Source: Crocosphaera sp. UHCC 0190
GTDB lineage: Bacteria > Cyanobacteriota > Cyanobacteriia > Cyanobacteriales > Microcystaceae
Assembly (NCBI RefSeq): GCF_034932065.1
Contig: NZ_JAYGHP010000004.1
Coordinates: 273,812-337,811, forward strand
Length of the DNA stretch: 64,000 nt
Direction: 5' to 3'
Positions 17,029-28,090 of the stretch are shown here, one piece after another. The position numbers were made by a program, and so were the translations under genes. The notes beneath the pieces were generated by a model that worked only from the letters and a program-made list of their open reading frames with translations, did no database searches and was not told the DNA's origin. Positions within the stretch are counted from its first letter, which is position 1. Every line of letters starts with the position of its first letter.

Positions 17029-18012
17029 TTAGATTCGCAGGGTCATTAATTTTTCCACTGCTTCAACGATTTTCGGGGGTTGAACAATGGTCAATCTTTC
17101 TAACATTCCATTGTAAGGGGTAGGAATGTCTTGAGAGGATAATCGCACCACGGGGGCATCTAATTCATCAAAAAAGTTATCATTAATTAGGGCAATTAAT
17201 TCTGCGGCAATGCCCCCGGTTTTCATACATTCTTCCACAATAATCACCCGATGAGTTTTGCGTATGGAGTCCCCAATGGTTTGTAAGTCAAAGGGTTTGA
17301 GGGAAATTAAATCAATAATCTCCGGATCATAGCCTTCCTGTTCCATTTGTTTGAGGGCCTGTACACAATGATGACGCATTCGAGAATAGGTAAGAATGGT
17401 TACATCTTTTCCTTTACGGACAATTTCTGCCTTGTCTAAAGGGACAATATATTCAGTTTCAGGGAGATTTTCTTTGAGGTTGTAGAGTAAAACGTGTTCA
17501 AAAAAGAGAACGGGGTTATCATCCCGAATAGCTGCTTTGAGGAGTCCTTTGGCATTATAAGGCGTAGAACAAGCCACAATTTTTAAGCCGGGAACCGCAT
17601 GAAAATAGGCTTCTAACCGTTGAGAATGTTCGGCCCCTAATTGTCGGCCTACACCCCCTGGGCCACGAATTACCATGGGAATTTTGAAGTTACCACCGGA
17701 AGTATAGCGCAACATTCCCGCATTATTGGCAATTTGGTTAAAGGCTAACAATAAAAAGCCCATATTCATGCCTTCAATGATAGGCCGTAAACCTGTCATC
17801 GCGGCCCCGACTGCCATTCCTGTAAAGCTATTTTCCGCAATAGGGGTATCCAAAACCCGTAAGTCTCCATACTTCTTACAGAGATCTTTGGTAACTTTGT
17901 AGGAACCCCCATAGTGGCCCACATCTTCCCCTAAGACAAACACTGTCTCATCTCGTCCCATTTCTTCATCAATGGCTTGACGAAGTGCATTGAATAATAA
18001 AGTCTCTGCCAT
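17029..18012 (-). CDS. pdhB: Pyruvate dehydrogenase E1 component, beta subunit
   Basis: The 327-residue protein shows the transketolase central domain starting [18 protein letters not shown], the segment [20 protein letters not shown], and [18 protein letters not shown], all typical of E1-beta. The C-terminal domain with [17 protein letters not shown] is complete. With PdhA and ThDP it decarboxylates pyruvate and passes the acetyl group to E2. PdhA is not nearby, as is normal in cyanobacteria. It appears to be first in the operon with secD and secF. Confidence 0.95.
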   Translation of the reverse strand: MAETLLFNALRQAIDEEMGRDETVFVLGEDVGHYGGSYKVTKDLCKKYGDLRVLDTPIAENSFTGMAVGAAMTGLRPIIEGMNMGFLLLAFNQIANNAGMLRYTSGGNFKIPMVIRGPGGVGRQLGAEHSQRLEAYFHAVPGLKIVACSTPYNAKGLLKAAIRDDNPVLFFEHVLLYNLKENLPETEYIVPLDKAEIVRKGKDVTILTYSRMRHHCVQALKQMEQEGYDPEIIDLISLKPFDLQTIGDSIRKTHRVIIVEECMKTGGIAAELIALINDNFFDELDAPVVRLSSQDIPTPYNGMLERLTIVQPPKIVEAVEKLMTLRI

Positions 18013-18582
18013 ATCTTTACCAATAACCCACCCTTGTCATCCTATCATCACAGCCTTACATTTTATCGTTTTCGGGAGCGCATGGCCATTTTTTCTGATC
18101 CGTTAGACATTAACCTAAGTTGGGTGAAAATTCAGGAGCATAGATCGCAATTATTCAGACAGAAAGCATAAGCAAAGCTTATTGATATGATTTGAAAGTT
18201 GTTTTTGCTAAATAAATACTTCCTTAAGATTTTGCTATAGAATAACTTAGATTGAAAAAGTAAGTTGCATCGAAAAAACTCTATGAATTGTCTAATTCGA
18301 TCGAGCAAGATAGGCGATCGCTCACTTTTACACAGGTGGGCATCACCTTCTATCGAACAAACTTATTCCCGAATATGAATCGCCACTGATTAACGCGATC
18401 ATTTGCACTCACCGGAGCGATACCCTATCTCCCAGGACACGACGCACCGCGATGCAGATGCAATGGAGTGGCGGGTTGACTCGCTGCTCACCCGAATGCG
18501 TAGAGCCAGCCATCTAGGATTCGAGGCCCCACTTGCCTGCAGTCCTGACCCCTAATATCTGAATTTGAGGAGTAATTACAAA
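18013..18582. other. Divergent spacer between pdhB and sbtA with a GC-rich remnant
   Basis: The 570-bp spacer holds the promoters of pdhB and sbtA. The first 300 bases are AT-rich and contain one GCGATCGC site (about 18314). From about 18400 the DNA becomes GC-rich like sbtA. A frame from about 18417 to a TAA at 18555 reads DADAMEWRVDSLLTRMRRAS and ends ACSPDP. It looks coding, has no clear start, and I do not recognise it. It may be a fragment carried along with sbtAB. Confidence 0.4.
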
Positions 18583-19668
18583 GTGGAATTCTTATCTGAT
18601 TTCTTGACAAAATTCGTGGCGCAGTTGCAGTCCCCGACACTCGGCTTTTTGATTGGTGGCATTGTCATTGCCGCCCTCGGTAGCGAACTGACAATTCCAG
18701 ATCCGGTCTATCAGTTCATCGTCTTCATGCTGCTGATGAAAGTCGGACTGACTGGTGGACAGGCGATCCGCGACTCCAATCTAGTGGAGATGCTGCTGCC
18801 CGCGTTGTTTGCCGTTCTAATTGGTATCCTTATCGTGTTCATCGGGCGCTATACGTTGGCAAAGCTGCCGAAGATCAGGGTCGTGGATGCCCTTGCGACT
18901 GCGGGTTTATTTGGAGCTGTAAGTGGCTCTACCATGGCCGCCGCCCTGACGATTTTAGACGAGCAAGGCCTTGCATACGAGCCCTGGTCCGCCGCCCTCT
19001 ATCCCTTCATGGACATTCCAGCACTTGTGACTGCGATCGTCGTGGCCAGCATTTATCTCAACAAGAAGTCCAACAACTATCTCAGCAAGGAAGAGTCTCT
19101 CAGCGATCGGGAGTATCCCGCCACCAGGCAAGAGTATCTCAGCAAGCAGCGCGGTACCGGAGGCAACCAGGTCGAGATATGGCCTATTATAAAGGAAAGC
19201 CTCCAAGGATCAGCCCTATCAGCACTGCTACTCGGCCTCGCTCTAGGCCTGTTAACCGAGCCGGAAAGTGTCTATAAGACCTTCTACGAGCCCCTCTTCC
19301 GAGGCTTTCTTTCGGTACTGATGTTGATCATGGGTATGGAGGCATGGGCAAGGCTCGGTGAGCTACGCAAGGTAGCCCAGTGGTACGCGGTATATGCTTT
19401 TGTGGCACCTCTGATCCATGGATTTATCGCCTTCGGTCTCGGCATGATTGCCCACAAGTTAACGGGATTCAGCCTTGGCGGCGTAGTGATCCTGGCCGTC
19501 ATCGCTTCCTCCAGTTCAGACATCTCCGGTCCGCCCACGTTACGCGCAGGTATCCCGTCGGCCAATCCCTCCGCCTACATCGGCGCTTCCACGGCCGTTG
19601 GCACACCGGTTGCGATTGCCTTGTGCATACCGCTCTTTACCGGGCTCGCCCAGGCACTGGGCGGCTGA
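18583..19668 (+). CDS. sbtA: Sodium-dependent bicarbonate transporter SbtA
   Basis: SbtA imports bicarbonate with Na+ across the plasma membrane, the high-affinity part of the carbon-concentrating mechanism. The 361-residue protein has about ten membrane helices. Typical family segments include SPTLGFLIGGIVIAALGS, LLMKVGLTGGQAIRDSNL, FGAVSGSTMAAALTILDEQG and SSSSDISGPPTLRAGIPSAN near the end. I use the GTG at 18583 because GAGGAG lies 11 bases before it; a TTG at 18565 overlaps that site. The gene is GC-rich (31/60 and 35/60 bases in two samples). It is followed by sbtB. Confidence 0.93.
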   Translation: MEFLSDFLTKFVAQLQSPTLGFLIGGIVIAALGSELTIPDPVYQFIVFMLLMKVGLTGGQAIRDSNLVEMLLPALFAVLIGILIVFIGRYTLAKLPKIRVVDALATAGLFGAVSGSTMAAALTILDEQGLAYEPWSAALYPFMDIPALVTAIVVASIYLNKKSNNYLSKEESLSDREYPATRQEYLSKQRGTGGNQVEIWPIIKESLQGSALSALLLGLALGLLTEPESVYKTFYEPLFRGFLSVLMLIMGMEAWARLGELRKVAQWYAVYAFVAPLIHGFIAFGLGMIAHKLTGFSLGGVVILAVIASSSSDISGPPTLRAGIPSANPSAYIGASTAVGTPVAIALCIPLFTGLAQALGG

Positions 19669-19738
19669 TACCAAACAGGTTGCGGTCTATTGGGCTAAGA
19701 TAGCATCGACAGATCGAGTAGATTAATATCTGTCTTGA

Positions 19739-20107
<369 letters not shown>

Positions 20108-20125
20108 ATCGACACGACGCAGACC

Positions 20126-20155
20126 GAAAAAGCTGGGGTCATGTCCCAGCTTTTT
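20126..20155 (+). terminator. Terminator of sbtAB
   Basis: AAAAGCTGGG and CCCAGCTTTT form a perfect 10-bp stem with a short loop and end in a T-run, 20 bases after the sbtB stop. Confidence 0.9.
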
Positions 20156-20313
20156 GTGGTCTTCTCTTAGACCTTACTGTTAGGTTTGAGTGACTTAGTC
20201 TTTCTCCTTAAGACACTCTCTATTCACCAGTGAATTTTCTGACAGGTGTTTCCATAGCAGCGGGCACTTGCCCGCCACCGCCACACACATTCGATCGGCA
20301 TGGAGCGGACATC

Positions 20314-20559
20314 ATGAACAAGTTTGACCCAACTAAACTACGAACCAAATTTGACAACACCAGCGAAGGCTGGCTAGTGCAGGTATATAGGGGCGATCGC
20401 CGCCTGCTCTGCGTACTCGATTCCTCTCACACCTGGGCTTTTTTGTTGGGCTGTGGGTTCGGTCTTCTCCTGGCGGTGGGGTGGTTTAATCTCGCCAGTT
20501 ACAGTCCGTCCAGGACTTATAAGCCGGCAACAACTCCCCCCGAAAAGTGGATTGATTAG
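20314..20559 (+). CDS. Small single-helix membrane protein
   Basis: The 81-residue protein from the ATG at 20314 (MNKFDPTKLRTKFDNTSEGW) has one hydrophobic helix, HTWAFLLGCGFGLLLAVGWF. A longer form from a GTG at 20230 is possible but begins with a Pro-rich stretch that looks less natural. I do not recognise the family. It contains a GCGATCGC site (20393) and follows the sbtAB terminator. It may belong to the acquired block or the old flank. Confidence 0.45.
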   Translation: MNKFDPTKLRTKFDNTSEGWLVQVYRGDRRLLCVLDSSHTWAFLLGCGFGLLLAVGWFNLASYSPSRTYKPATTPPEKWID

Positions 20560-20617
20560 CCATTCGTGACGGCTATAGCCAGATGTCAAGCCAGGGCAAG
20601 GCCCAACCTTACAGTAA

Positions 20618-21532
20618 TCAACTCTGTGCTTCTTCTGCCATTTTTTCCTGAGCTTGAGCAACCCTAGTAGATGCAGTGGCCATCACTTCATCAAATTTCT
20701 CAAGAATTTCTCCCGGATAATTTTCGAGGATTTTTGTGGAAAGAGAAATGCGATTTTTGTATTCATCAATATTCAAAATCATGACCTGAATATCTTGGCC
20801 ATATTGAAAAATTGTGGTCAAAGCATCAACGCGAGAACCACTGACTTGAGTAATATGTAATAATCCTGATACCCCATCAAAATCGACAAAAACCCCATAA
20901 GGTTGAATTTTTGCCACTTTTCCACTGACTAATTTACCTACTTCCAGTTTATTCATACTTGCCGCTGCGATCGCCCGACGTTGAGACAAAACTAATTTAT
21001 TATTTTCTTGATTCACTTCTAAGAAAGTCGCGGTGAGCAACTGGCCCACCAAAGAACTCAAGTTTTCTTTTTCCTGGAGATGCGATCGCGGAATAAACCC
21101 CCGCAACCCTTCCACCTCACCAATAACGCCCCCTTTATTGGTTCCCGTCACGCGCACTTGGACAGAATGGCCCATTTCAGCGATTTCTGCCAGATTTTCC
21201 CAAGCGGCTTGTAGTTGTAATTGACGACGGGAAAGTTGAACTTGTCCCTCAGAATTTTGCTCGCTAGTGATGAGAAATTCCCAGTCTGTATTTAGGGGAA
21301 GAACCTCAGCCAAATTGGGTTCAAATTGCAAGTCAGCTTCTTTTAAAGGCACATAGGCGATTGATTTGCCACCAATATCAACATAAGCCCCATCAGTAGT
21401 ATGTTGAATCACCTTACCCCGAATAACTTGTCCCTTTTCAAAATGATAATCATGTTGTTCAAGGGCCTTAGCAAAGTCATCCATTGAGAAGGAAATTTGG
21501 GAACCTTTAGGGGAGGTAGAATCTGAAGTCAT
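20618..21532 (-). CDS. Ribosomal protein S1-like RNA-binding protein (S1 repeats)
   Basis: The 304-residue protein from the ATG at 21532 has three S1 RNA-binding repeats: the first starts KGQVIRGKVIQHTTDGAYVD, the second has VQVRVTGTNKGGVIGEVEGL-RGFIPRSHL, the third KLVSGKVAKIQPYGVFVDFD with GLLHITQVSG. Cyanobacteria have two or three S1 proteins, shorter than the six-repeat E. coli S1. This one resembles the accessory Rps1b type. A Glu/Ala-rich C-terminus forms a helix. It may assist translation initiation. An upstream in-frame ATG at 21559 would add nine residues without an obvious ribosome-binding site. Confidence 0.88.
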   Translation of the reverse strand: MTSDSTSPKGSQISFSMDDFAKALEQHDYHFEKGQVIRGKVIQHTTDGAYVDIGGKSIAYVPLKEADLQFEPNLAEVLPLNTDWEFLITSEQNSEGQVQLSRRQLQLQAAWENLAEIAEMGHSVQVRVTGTNKGGVIGEVEGLRGFIPRSHLQEKENLSSLVGQLLTATFLEVNQENNKLVLSQRRAIAAASMNKLEVGKLVSGKVAKIQPYGVFVDFDGVSGLLHITQVSGSRVDALTTIFQYGQDIQVMILNIDEYKNRISLSTKILENYPGEILEKFDEVMATASTRVAQAQEKMAEEAQS

Positions 21533-21693
21533 GGTTATTAAATGAACAGGAAAGATCAATTCGGACTAACATCATCAACCATCTATTATGAGTCATCAAG
21601 TCACTCAATCAGAAGATTTGATTACCTGAGTGTTTCATTTCAGGCAGTCCAAATCAATTATAGTTCTCCGTGATCCCCTTTGATTATTACGCT

Positions 21694-22353
21694 TTATTGA
21701 TTAGGGGGCGTAGAATTAGATGGGGCTGAATTAGGGATTGGTTGTGTGGGTGTGACTGGTAATTTAGGTTCTGGTTCGCGGACTTCGGGAATAGGGACAA
21801 AATAGAAAGCAAAGGCTGCCAGGACGACACTGATAATGCCCAAGGTTGCGGGAACCACCCGTTGGGCGAAGGGTTCATCAGGGGGACGATAGCGACGGGA
21901 AACGGGCTGTAATTGTAGAGTTAAATCCGGTAAGGTACGACTATCGGCAAAAAACTGATCGATCCCTTCTACTAAGTCGAATAATTGCACCGTGGTTAAG
22001 GTGATTTCCACCGGATTATTATTGTCCTCGGCAGGATACCAGGTCAAACGATGGAGATGTTTGCCCGCAATTTTTTCTAAGCGAATCCGATCTTCTTTGG
22101 TTTGGAGATCGACGGGATGAGGAATACCACTCAAATATTCTTGGGCGTAGGCACTCACAACTTTGACTAAATTTTCTAAGAACACGCGCCCCCCATGCAA
22201 AGCTTGAGGAATGCCGACAAAGCGACATTCCGCATTAACCAAAATGGAGAGGAGGGGACGACTATCTTGAGCATCCCCAGGAGCAAAACTATCCCCTAAC
22301 CCTTCTAAAATCAAGGTGCAATTTGGCAAACTATAGTAACGTTGAACGCTCAT
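21694..22353 (-). CDS. DUF4335 domain membrane protein
   Basis: The 219-residue protein matches the cyanobacterial DUF4335 family (MSVQRYYSLPNCTLILEGLG). The soluble part covers residues 1-160 and is followed by one membrane helix (ATLGIISVVLAAFAFYFVPI) and a Pro-rich tail. Its ATG overlaps the stop of the DUF3038 gene by 4 bases (ATGA). This pair occurs together in many cyanobacteria; function is unknown. Confidence 0.85.
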   Translation of the reverse strand: MSVQRYYSLPNCTLILEGLGDSFAPGDAQDSRPLLSILVNAECRFVGIPQALHGGRVFLENLVKVVSAYAQEYLSGIPHPVDLQTKEDRIRLEKIAGKHLHRLTWYPAEDNNNPVEITLTTVQLFDLVEGIDQFFADSRTLPDLTLQLQPVSRRYRPPDEPFAQRVVPATLGIISVVLAAFAFYFVPIPEVREPEPKLPVTPTQPIPNSAPSNSTPPNQ

Positions 22354-22979
22354 GCGACTTCCCCATCAAACAAACTAATCCAAAACCGTTGCATTCCGGT
22401 GGTTCCTGTACAAAATAACAATTGTTTGAGCAGAAATAGGGCCAATTCGTTTAACTCATCTTCTGACCCTAGATAGATAGAAACTTTAGCACGACGGGGG
22501 TTCATCCGACTCTGAAAATGGGAACGAAATTGATCTAAATATTCTGCCAAGAGAAAGTGACAACTGACCGGTAGACCTTTCTCCCGCATTTGTTGTTCAG
22601 CTAATAACAATTGTCGAATTTGAACGGTTAAGGGTTTAACTCGATAACTGGCGATAATGACTAGGGATTTTGCTTGTTCTAGGGTTAGGGTATCACGGTT
22701 ATAGGAACGCCGCCAGGGATTAGTAGAACGCAACCGCCACAAGGCTATTCGACCTCGAATGATCTCCTGCAAGTTTAACTCTTTCAGGGTGGCTAACATA
22801 TGCTCTGAAGCCCCCAATTCTAAGGCTTCGAGGGCCAGCAACAACAGGTCTATTTGTTGTTGAATACGGGCGGCACATCGCTGCCCAGAAATCGTAAAAT
22901 CTGGCAGAACATTTAAAATAGTTGGTTTTGAGGCAACTGGAGAACTAGAATCGGACATTAGGTTTACAGAAGGACTCAT
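22350..22979 (-). CDS. DUF3038 domain protein
   Basis: The protein is mostly helical, with a core starting GQRCAARIQQQIDLLLLALE and ending SLFDGEVA. It matches the cyanobacterial DUF3038 family. I use the ATG at 22979, giving 209 residues. A TTG at 23000 and a second ATG at 22958 are alternatives, and none has a good ribosome-binding site. Coupled translation with DUF4335 indicates that the two work together. The function is not known. Confidence 0.82.
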   Translation of the reverse strand: MSPSVNLMSDSSSPVASKPTILNVLPDFTISGQRCAARIQQQIDLLLLALEALELGASEHMLATLKELNLQEIIRGRIALWRLRSTNPWRRSYNRDTLTLEQAKSLVIIASYRVKPLTVQIRQLLLAEQQMREKGLPVSCHFLLAEYLDQFRSHFQSRMNPRRAKVSIYLGSEDELNELALFLLKQLLFCTGTTGMQRFWISLFDGEVA

Positions 22980-23130
22980 CCTAGAATAGCTTAGGGGCAA
23001 AAGGGTCGATTTGTTTTGTTTTCAACAAAATGTCTTGATCCATTGATGGTACAGGGCAGGTTTATTTAAGCTATTGATAAACCATTGTCAAAAACCCGCC
23101 CCTCGAAATTTATGGCTTATCTTGCTCTTA

Positions 23131-24585
23131 TTATCCCAAATATTCTTCAACCTTAGCGACTAAATATTCTACCCAGTAACTGGCATCCTCTGCCCGTTCT
23201 GATTCAACCATGACACGAATTAGGGGTTCGGTACCAGAGGCCCGCACTAATACCCGGCCTGTGTTTCCCATGGCTTTTTCTGCTTGGGCGATCGCTTGTT
23301 GTAGGGGTTCGCATTCTTGCCAATAACGGCGAAGTTCTCGATCTTCAACCCGCACATTGCGTAAAATTTGGGGATAGGTTTGAAAACTGTCTTGAACTAA
23401 CTCAGCTAAGCATACCCCTGACTGACGCACTAAGGCCGCTAGGTGTAATGCTGTTTGTACTCCATCTCCTGACACCCCATAATGATGACAGATGATGTGT
23501 CCTGACTGTTCACCTCCAAGCATGGCCCCAGTTTCCCACATTTGGGCTTGAACATGGCGATCGCCAACAGCAGTCCGCAGGAATTTACCTCCTAAAGCTT
23601 CCCAAGCTCGTTCAAACCCCAAATTGGCCATCACAGTCCCAATTAACAGGTTATCGGGTAATTCTCCCCGTTCTAGGAGGCATTTTCCCCAGAGGTATAA
23701 GATATAATCCCCATCTATGGCTTTTCCGCTATTATCAACGGCCATGACGCGATCGGCATCTCCATCAAAGGCAAATCCTAGATCAGCTTGATGGTCAATC
23801 ACTGCCTGTTGTAACAAATTTAGGTGAGTTGAGCCACAATTAACATTAATGCGATCGCCGTCTGCTTGGTCATGTAAACAGATTACTTCAGCCCCTAATG
23901 CTTCAAACATGGCGGGGGCAACTTTAACAGATGCACCCCAAGCTAAATCTAACACCACCCGCATTCCTTGCAAGTTTAAGGACTCTGGTAAGCTTTTCTG
24001 AAGGAATTGACAATAATGCTCAACAAAGGCGGGTTGATGTAAGGTTTTGCCCCAAGTCTCTATCTCGTCTCCTGGGAGGAAAATATTGCCCCGTAACCCG
24101 TCTTCAATTTGTTGGGCGAGGGTTTGAGATAATTTAGTGCCATCTGCGTTAAAAAACTTGATTCCGTTGTCTTCTGGGGGGTTATGACTGGCAGAAATCA
24201 TAATTCCTCCTATGGCCTCAGTTTTGCGGGTAAGATAGGCTACACAGGGCGTAGGGCATAGGCCGAGTTGCCATACTTCTAACCCGGCTGAGGTTAGTCC
24301 CGCGGCGATCGCCATTGCTAACATATCGCTGGAGTTGCGGGAGTCTTGCCCAATAATAATGGGGCCAAGTTTGATATTATTTGATTTTAAAATTTGTCCG
24401 GCCCAAAATCCCAATTGAAGCGCAAAGGGGGCCGTTAATAAGTCTCCTGCTTTACCCCGAATGCCATCAGTCCCAAATAAGGGGGTATTCGGTAGATGGG
24501 CTAACTGACCGAATAAATTTGTACTCAGTTCCGTATGGGGACGGTTCAGACGACTACTGCCGTTTGGAGATAGGGAGATAACCAT
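23131..24585 (-). CDS. glmM: Phosphoglucosamine mutase
   Basis: GlmM turns glucosamine-6-P into glucosamine-1-P for peptidoglycan precursors. The 484-residue protein has the active-site phosphoserine loop [19 protein letters not shown], the metal loop [12 protein letters not shown], the sugar loop [10 protein letters not shown], and the phosphate-binding [14 protein letters not shown]. The N-terminus has an extra 35 or so residues before the usual [19 protein letters not shown] site supports the ATG. It is divergent from the GT39 gene. Confidence 0.95.
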   Translation of the reverse strand: MVISLSPNGSSRLNRPHTELSTNLFGQLAHLPNTPLFGTDGIRGKAGDLLTAPFALQLGFWAGQILKSNNIKLGPIIIGQDSRNSSDMLAMAIAAGLTSAGLEVWQLGLCPTPCVAYLTRKTEAIGGIMISASHNPPEDNGIKFFNADGTKLSQTLAQQIEDGLRGNIFLPGDEIETWGKTLHQPAFVEHYCQFLQKSLPESLNLQGMRVVLDLAWGASVKVAPAMFEALGAEVICLHDQADGDRINVNCGSTHLNLLQQAVIDHQADLGFAFDGDADRVMAVDNSGKAIDGDYILYLWGKCLLERGELPDNLLIGTVMANLGFERAWEALGGKFLRTAVGDRHVQAQMWETGAMLGGEQSGHIICHHYGVSGDGVQTALHLAALVRQSGVCLAELVQDSFQTYPQILRNVRVEDRELRRYWQECEPLQQAIAQAEKAMGNTGRVLVRASGTEPLIRVMVESERAEDASYWVEYLVAKVEEYLG

Positions 24586-24728
24586 TAATTCACTTCCTCA
24601 CAACTCACTCACCTTTACAGGATATAACGTTACTACAGATTTGTGGAAAATTTATATTTACCAGACTGTTAAACGCTTAGAGTTGCCCAAATGTTCCTGA
24701 TCTATAACAGTTCTCTTAATTATTAACT

Positions 24729-26108
24729 ATGAATGGCTCCAAATTTAATCATATTTTTTCGAGATGGTTTCCTTTGGCAGTGGGGGGAATTTTTTTCCTG
24801 TCATTGATTTTGCGGTTTTGGCATTTGGGACAGTTTAATCGTTTGGTTTTTGATGAAGTTTACTATGCTAAATACGCTAATTATTATTTAATTGGTAAAG
24901 ATTTTTTCAATTCTCATCCTCCTCTCAGTCAATATATTATTGCTATCGGAATTTGGCTAGGTTCTCATTTTCCTGCTTCTCCTGATATCACCAATAATTT
25001 AACAGGTTCTTTCAGATCAACCCTGAGTTACCGATGGATAAATGCTTTTGTTGGATCCTTTCTTCCTTTAATAGTTGGGGCGATCGCTTATCAATTAACT
25101 CATCGTCGTAGTTACACAATAATTGTGGCTTTTTTAGCGGCAATGGATGGGTTGTTTTTAGTCGAATCTCGTTATGCGTTGAATAATATCTATTTAGTGA
25201 TTTTTGGTTTATTAGGACATTTGTTATTTTTATTGTTTCTCAATAGAACCAATTATTTATATTTAACCATTAGTGGTATCTTTTTTGGAACTGCTGCTGC
25301 GGTTAAATGGAATGGTTTAGGGTTTTTATTCGGGATTTATTTAATAATTTTTCTAGTTTATTTCAAAAGTATATTAAATAAATATTTTAGGAGCAATAAA
25401 TTAATTATCAATAATTGGGGTGTTTTTGAAATAATTAAATCTCTTAAAATATCTCTATTGGCTTTTAATTTATTAATCATTCCTTTGTTTATTTATAGTA
25501 TTCTCTGGCTACCCCATCTATTAATGAATCCACAATATGATTGGTGGGAAGTCCAACAAAAAATCTGGAAGTTTCATCATAATATTGGTGCTGATTCATC
25601 GGTACATCCCTATTGTTCTAAATGGTATACTTGGTTAGTTATGGTTCGACCCGTGGCTTATTTTTATGAACGCACAAAGACTGAATCGGGGACTATTATT
25701 CATGATGTTCATGCAATGGCTAATCCAGTTTTGTTATGGTTGTCTACCGGAGCTATTTTAGTTATTTTATTGGTGTTTATCCTAGGAAAATCAAAGAAAA
25801 TATGTTATAAAAATAATGGTTTATTTATTTATATATTAATTAATTATCTAACTAATTTACTCCCTTGGATTAAAGTAAGTCGCTGTACATTCTTTTATCA
25901 TTATATGCCTTCTTATGTGTTTTCTTGGTTAGCTTTAGGTTGGATAATTGAACAATGTTTAAATAGTAAACTTATCTTTTGTCGCCGTTTAGGAATTGTC
26001 ATAATATTATCGATTTTTATAGCTTTTATTTATTGGTTGCCTATTTATATAGGATTGCCTTTATCTCAACAAGGATTTAATATGAGAATGTTATCAAATT
26101 GGATATAA
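24729..26108 (+). CDS. GT39/PMT-type membrane glycosyltransferase
   Basis: The 459-residue protein has about ten membrane helices. The first extracytoplasmic loop holds the catalytic FDEVYYAKYANYYL segment, with the DE pair of GT39/GT83 enzymes, followed by HPPLSQYII. Such enzymes transfer a sugar from a polyprenyl-phosphate carrier to protein or lipid on the outer face of the membrane. The C-terminal region with WIKVSRCTFFYHYMPSY resembles the PMT family. The acceptor is unknown. The gene is AT-rich and typical of the genome. Confidence 0.85.
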   Translation: MNGSKFNHIFSRWFPLAVGGIFFLSLILRFWHLGQFNRLVFDEVYYAKYANYYLIGKDFFNSHPPLSQYIIAIGIWLGSHFPASPDITNNLTGSFRSTLSYRWINAFVGSFLPLIVGAIAYQLTHRRSYTIIVAFLAAMDGLFLVESRYALNNIYLVIFGLLGHLLFLLFLNRTNYLYLTISGIFFGTAAAVKWNGLGFLFGIYLIIFLVYFKSILNKYFRSNKLIINNWGVFEIIKSLKISLLAFNLLIIPLFIYSILWLPHLLMNPQYDWWEVQQKIWKFHHNIGADSSVHPYCSKWYTWLVMVRPVAYFYERTKTESGTIIHDVHAMANPVLLWLSTGAILVILLVFILGKSKKICYKNNGLFIYILINYLTNLLPWIKVSRCTFFYHYMPSYVFSWLALGWIIEQCLNSKLIFCRRLGIVIILSIFIAFIYWLPIYIGLPLSQQGFNMRMLSNWI

Positions 26109-26284
26109 CTTATTAAGTTTACTTTGCGTATTGATAATCATAGGTTTCTTCGACATTGCTTTGATTCGTATAGTTTATCTTATATTTATCCATTAGATAA
26201 TGCAGGGACTGGTTTTTGACCAAACTCATTGGCCCTAACAAATATATTAGATAAAATTGCCTTATAGTTCATTTTTTAAGCTAA

Positions 26285-27844
26285 TTAGAAATTCTCTTCA
26301 TCAGTTTCCTCTGGACTAAAATCAGGCATTTCTTCCCCAAACTTTTGTTGAGGAGGAATAGCAGCAATAATAGCATCAATCACCTTAGCAACGGGAATAA
26401 TTTCTAAGCCAATATCATCAGCAAAACTCTGTCCTTTTGGCACAATTGCGCGTTTAAATCCTAACTTGGCAGCCTCTTTTAATCGTAATTCCATTTGAGA
26501 TACTAAACGAACTTGTCCCCCTAATCCTACCTCACCAATTAACACAGTTCTAGGGTCAACAATTCTATCTCGAAAACTCGCTACAATAGCAATAGCAACC
26601 CCCAAATCTGCGGCTGGTTCTTCTACCCCTAAACCCCCCGCAGAAGCGACATAAGCATCTAATTTTGATAAAGGAATTCCTACCCTTTTTTCTAATACTG
26701 CCAAAATTTGTTGTAAGCGACTATAATCAACACCAGTAGTCGAACGACGGGGAGAGGAATAACTCGTAGGACTGACTAAAGCTTGTAATTCTACTACCAA
26801 AGGACGGGTCCCTTCACAAGCAACAACAGTAGCAGTTCCTGGGGCAAATTCATCTCGATTTCCCAAGAATAATTCCGAGGGGTTAGCTACTTCAACTAAC
26901 CCATGTTCTGCCATTTCAAAAATACCGATTTCATGGGTGGGGCCAAAGCGATTTTTAACGGATCTTAACAGACGATGGGACGCATAGCGATCGCCTTCAA
27001 AATATAAGACTGTATCGACCAAATGTTCTAAAACTCTTGGCCCTGCAATCGCCCCTTCTTTAGTCACATGACCGACAATAAATAAAGTAATATTATCCCG
27101 TTTTGCTACTTGCATTAAAGCAGAAGTACATTCTCTGACTTGAGCAACGGAACCAGGGGCAGAAGTTAAAGCAGCAAAGTATAAGGTTTGAATACTATCA
27201 ATAATAGCCACTTGGGGCTGTAAAGATTCTAACTCTCTTAAAATCTCCTCTAAATCCGTTTCTGGTAAAATAAAAAGGTTGGCCCCACCGTCTACTTCTG
27301 GAGTCTTTTTTGTGGCTTTTCGTTTGCCATTTTTCCCATTAGTTTCTGCTTCTTTCGCCTCAGTTACACTACTCGCTTCTGCTACCCCCAAGCGAGATGC
27401 TCTTAACTTAATTTGTTGTCCTGATTCTTCAGCCGAAACATAGAGAATACGTGGTAAACTTTGAGATAATTGATTAGCGGTTTGTAATAATAAGGTCGAT
27501 TTTCCGATACCAGGATCACCGCCAATTAAGACTAAAGAACCGGGGACAACTCCTCCCCCTAAAACCCGATCTAATTCCCCATAGCCTGAAGGAAACCGCG
27601 CTTGTTCCTCTTCCGTAATATCATTAAAAGGAACAGAAATACGAGGTTTTGGGGCAACATTCCCCCGATTTTCCCCACGATTATTCGACTGCCATCCGCC
27701 TCGTGCCGCCCCCGTCGGGTTATTAGGGGCTAACATTTGCTCTTCTAAGGTACCATAAGCTTGACAAGCCTCACATTTACCGAACCATTGGAGAGATTCG
27801 GCCCCACAGGTACTACAAATATAGACAGTTCGTGTTTTAGCCAT
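26285..27844 (-). CDS. radA: DNA repair protein RadA/Sms
   Basis: The product from the ATG at 27844 has 519 residues. It starts with a zinc finger (C10, C13, C24, C27), then the RecA-like ATPase with GGDPGIGKSTLLLQT, the RadA-specific KNRFG motif, and a C-terminal Lon-like domain that includes GGLGVEEPAADLGVAIAI. RadA promotes branch migration in recombination. The reading frame extends 44 codons further upstream to 27976, but that part is hydrophobic and not family-like, so I prefer the start with MAKTRTVYICSTCG. A Lys/Thr-rich insertion (residues about 160-180) is not usual. Confidence 0.95.
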   Translation of the reverse strand: MAKTRTVYICSTCGAESLQWFGKCEACQAYGTLEEQMLAPNNPTGAARGGWQSNNRGENRGNVAPKPRISVPFNDITEEEQARFPSGYGELDRVLGGGVVPGSLVLIGGDPGIGKSTLLLQTANQLSQSLPRILYVSAEESGQQIKLRASRLGVAEASSVTEAKEAETNGKNGKRKATKKTPEVDGGANLFILPETDLEEILRELESLQPQVAIIDSIQTLYFAALTSAPGSVAQVRECTSALMQVAKRDNITLFIVGHVTKEGAIAGPRVLEHLVDTVLYFEGDRYASHRLLRSVKNRFGPTHEIGIFEMAEHGLVEVANPSELFLGNRDEFAPGTATVVACEGTRPLVVELQALVSPTSYSSPRRSTTGVDYSRLQQILAVLEKRVGIPLSKLDAYVASAGGLGVEEPAADLGVAIAIVASFRDRIVDPRTVLIGEVGLGGQVRLVSQMELRLKEAAKLGFKRAIVPKGQSFADDIGLEIIPVAKVIDAIIAAIPPQQKFGEEMPDFSPEETDEENF

Positions 27845-28090
27845 GGTTAATTGGAAAGAAAGGTTAAAAAACTTAAAAAAATAGGGGATCTCAGAAAACA
27901 AGACTGAGAAAATGATTGGGAGTAGAAAGACAGTAGTGAACCTTAAATCCGTATTATGTTTGGAGTCGTTACTCAAGAATTTAGGCTTAATGATAACGAG
28001 AAAAGGATATTCTAGATCCTATAAAGATCGATGGATCACGACTTAACTTAAAGGTTAGCAATTTTACTTAACGAGGGAGCGTGGGAGCAA

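Noticed and set aside
18480..18540. tRNA-like GGATTCGAGGCC near 18511
   Set aside because: No acceptor stem or anticodon arm can be drawn around it.
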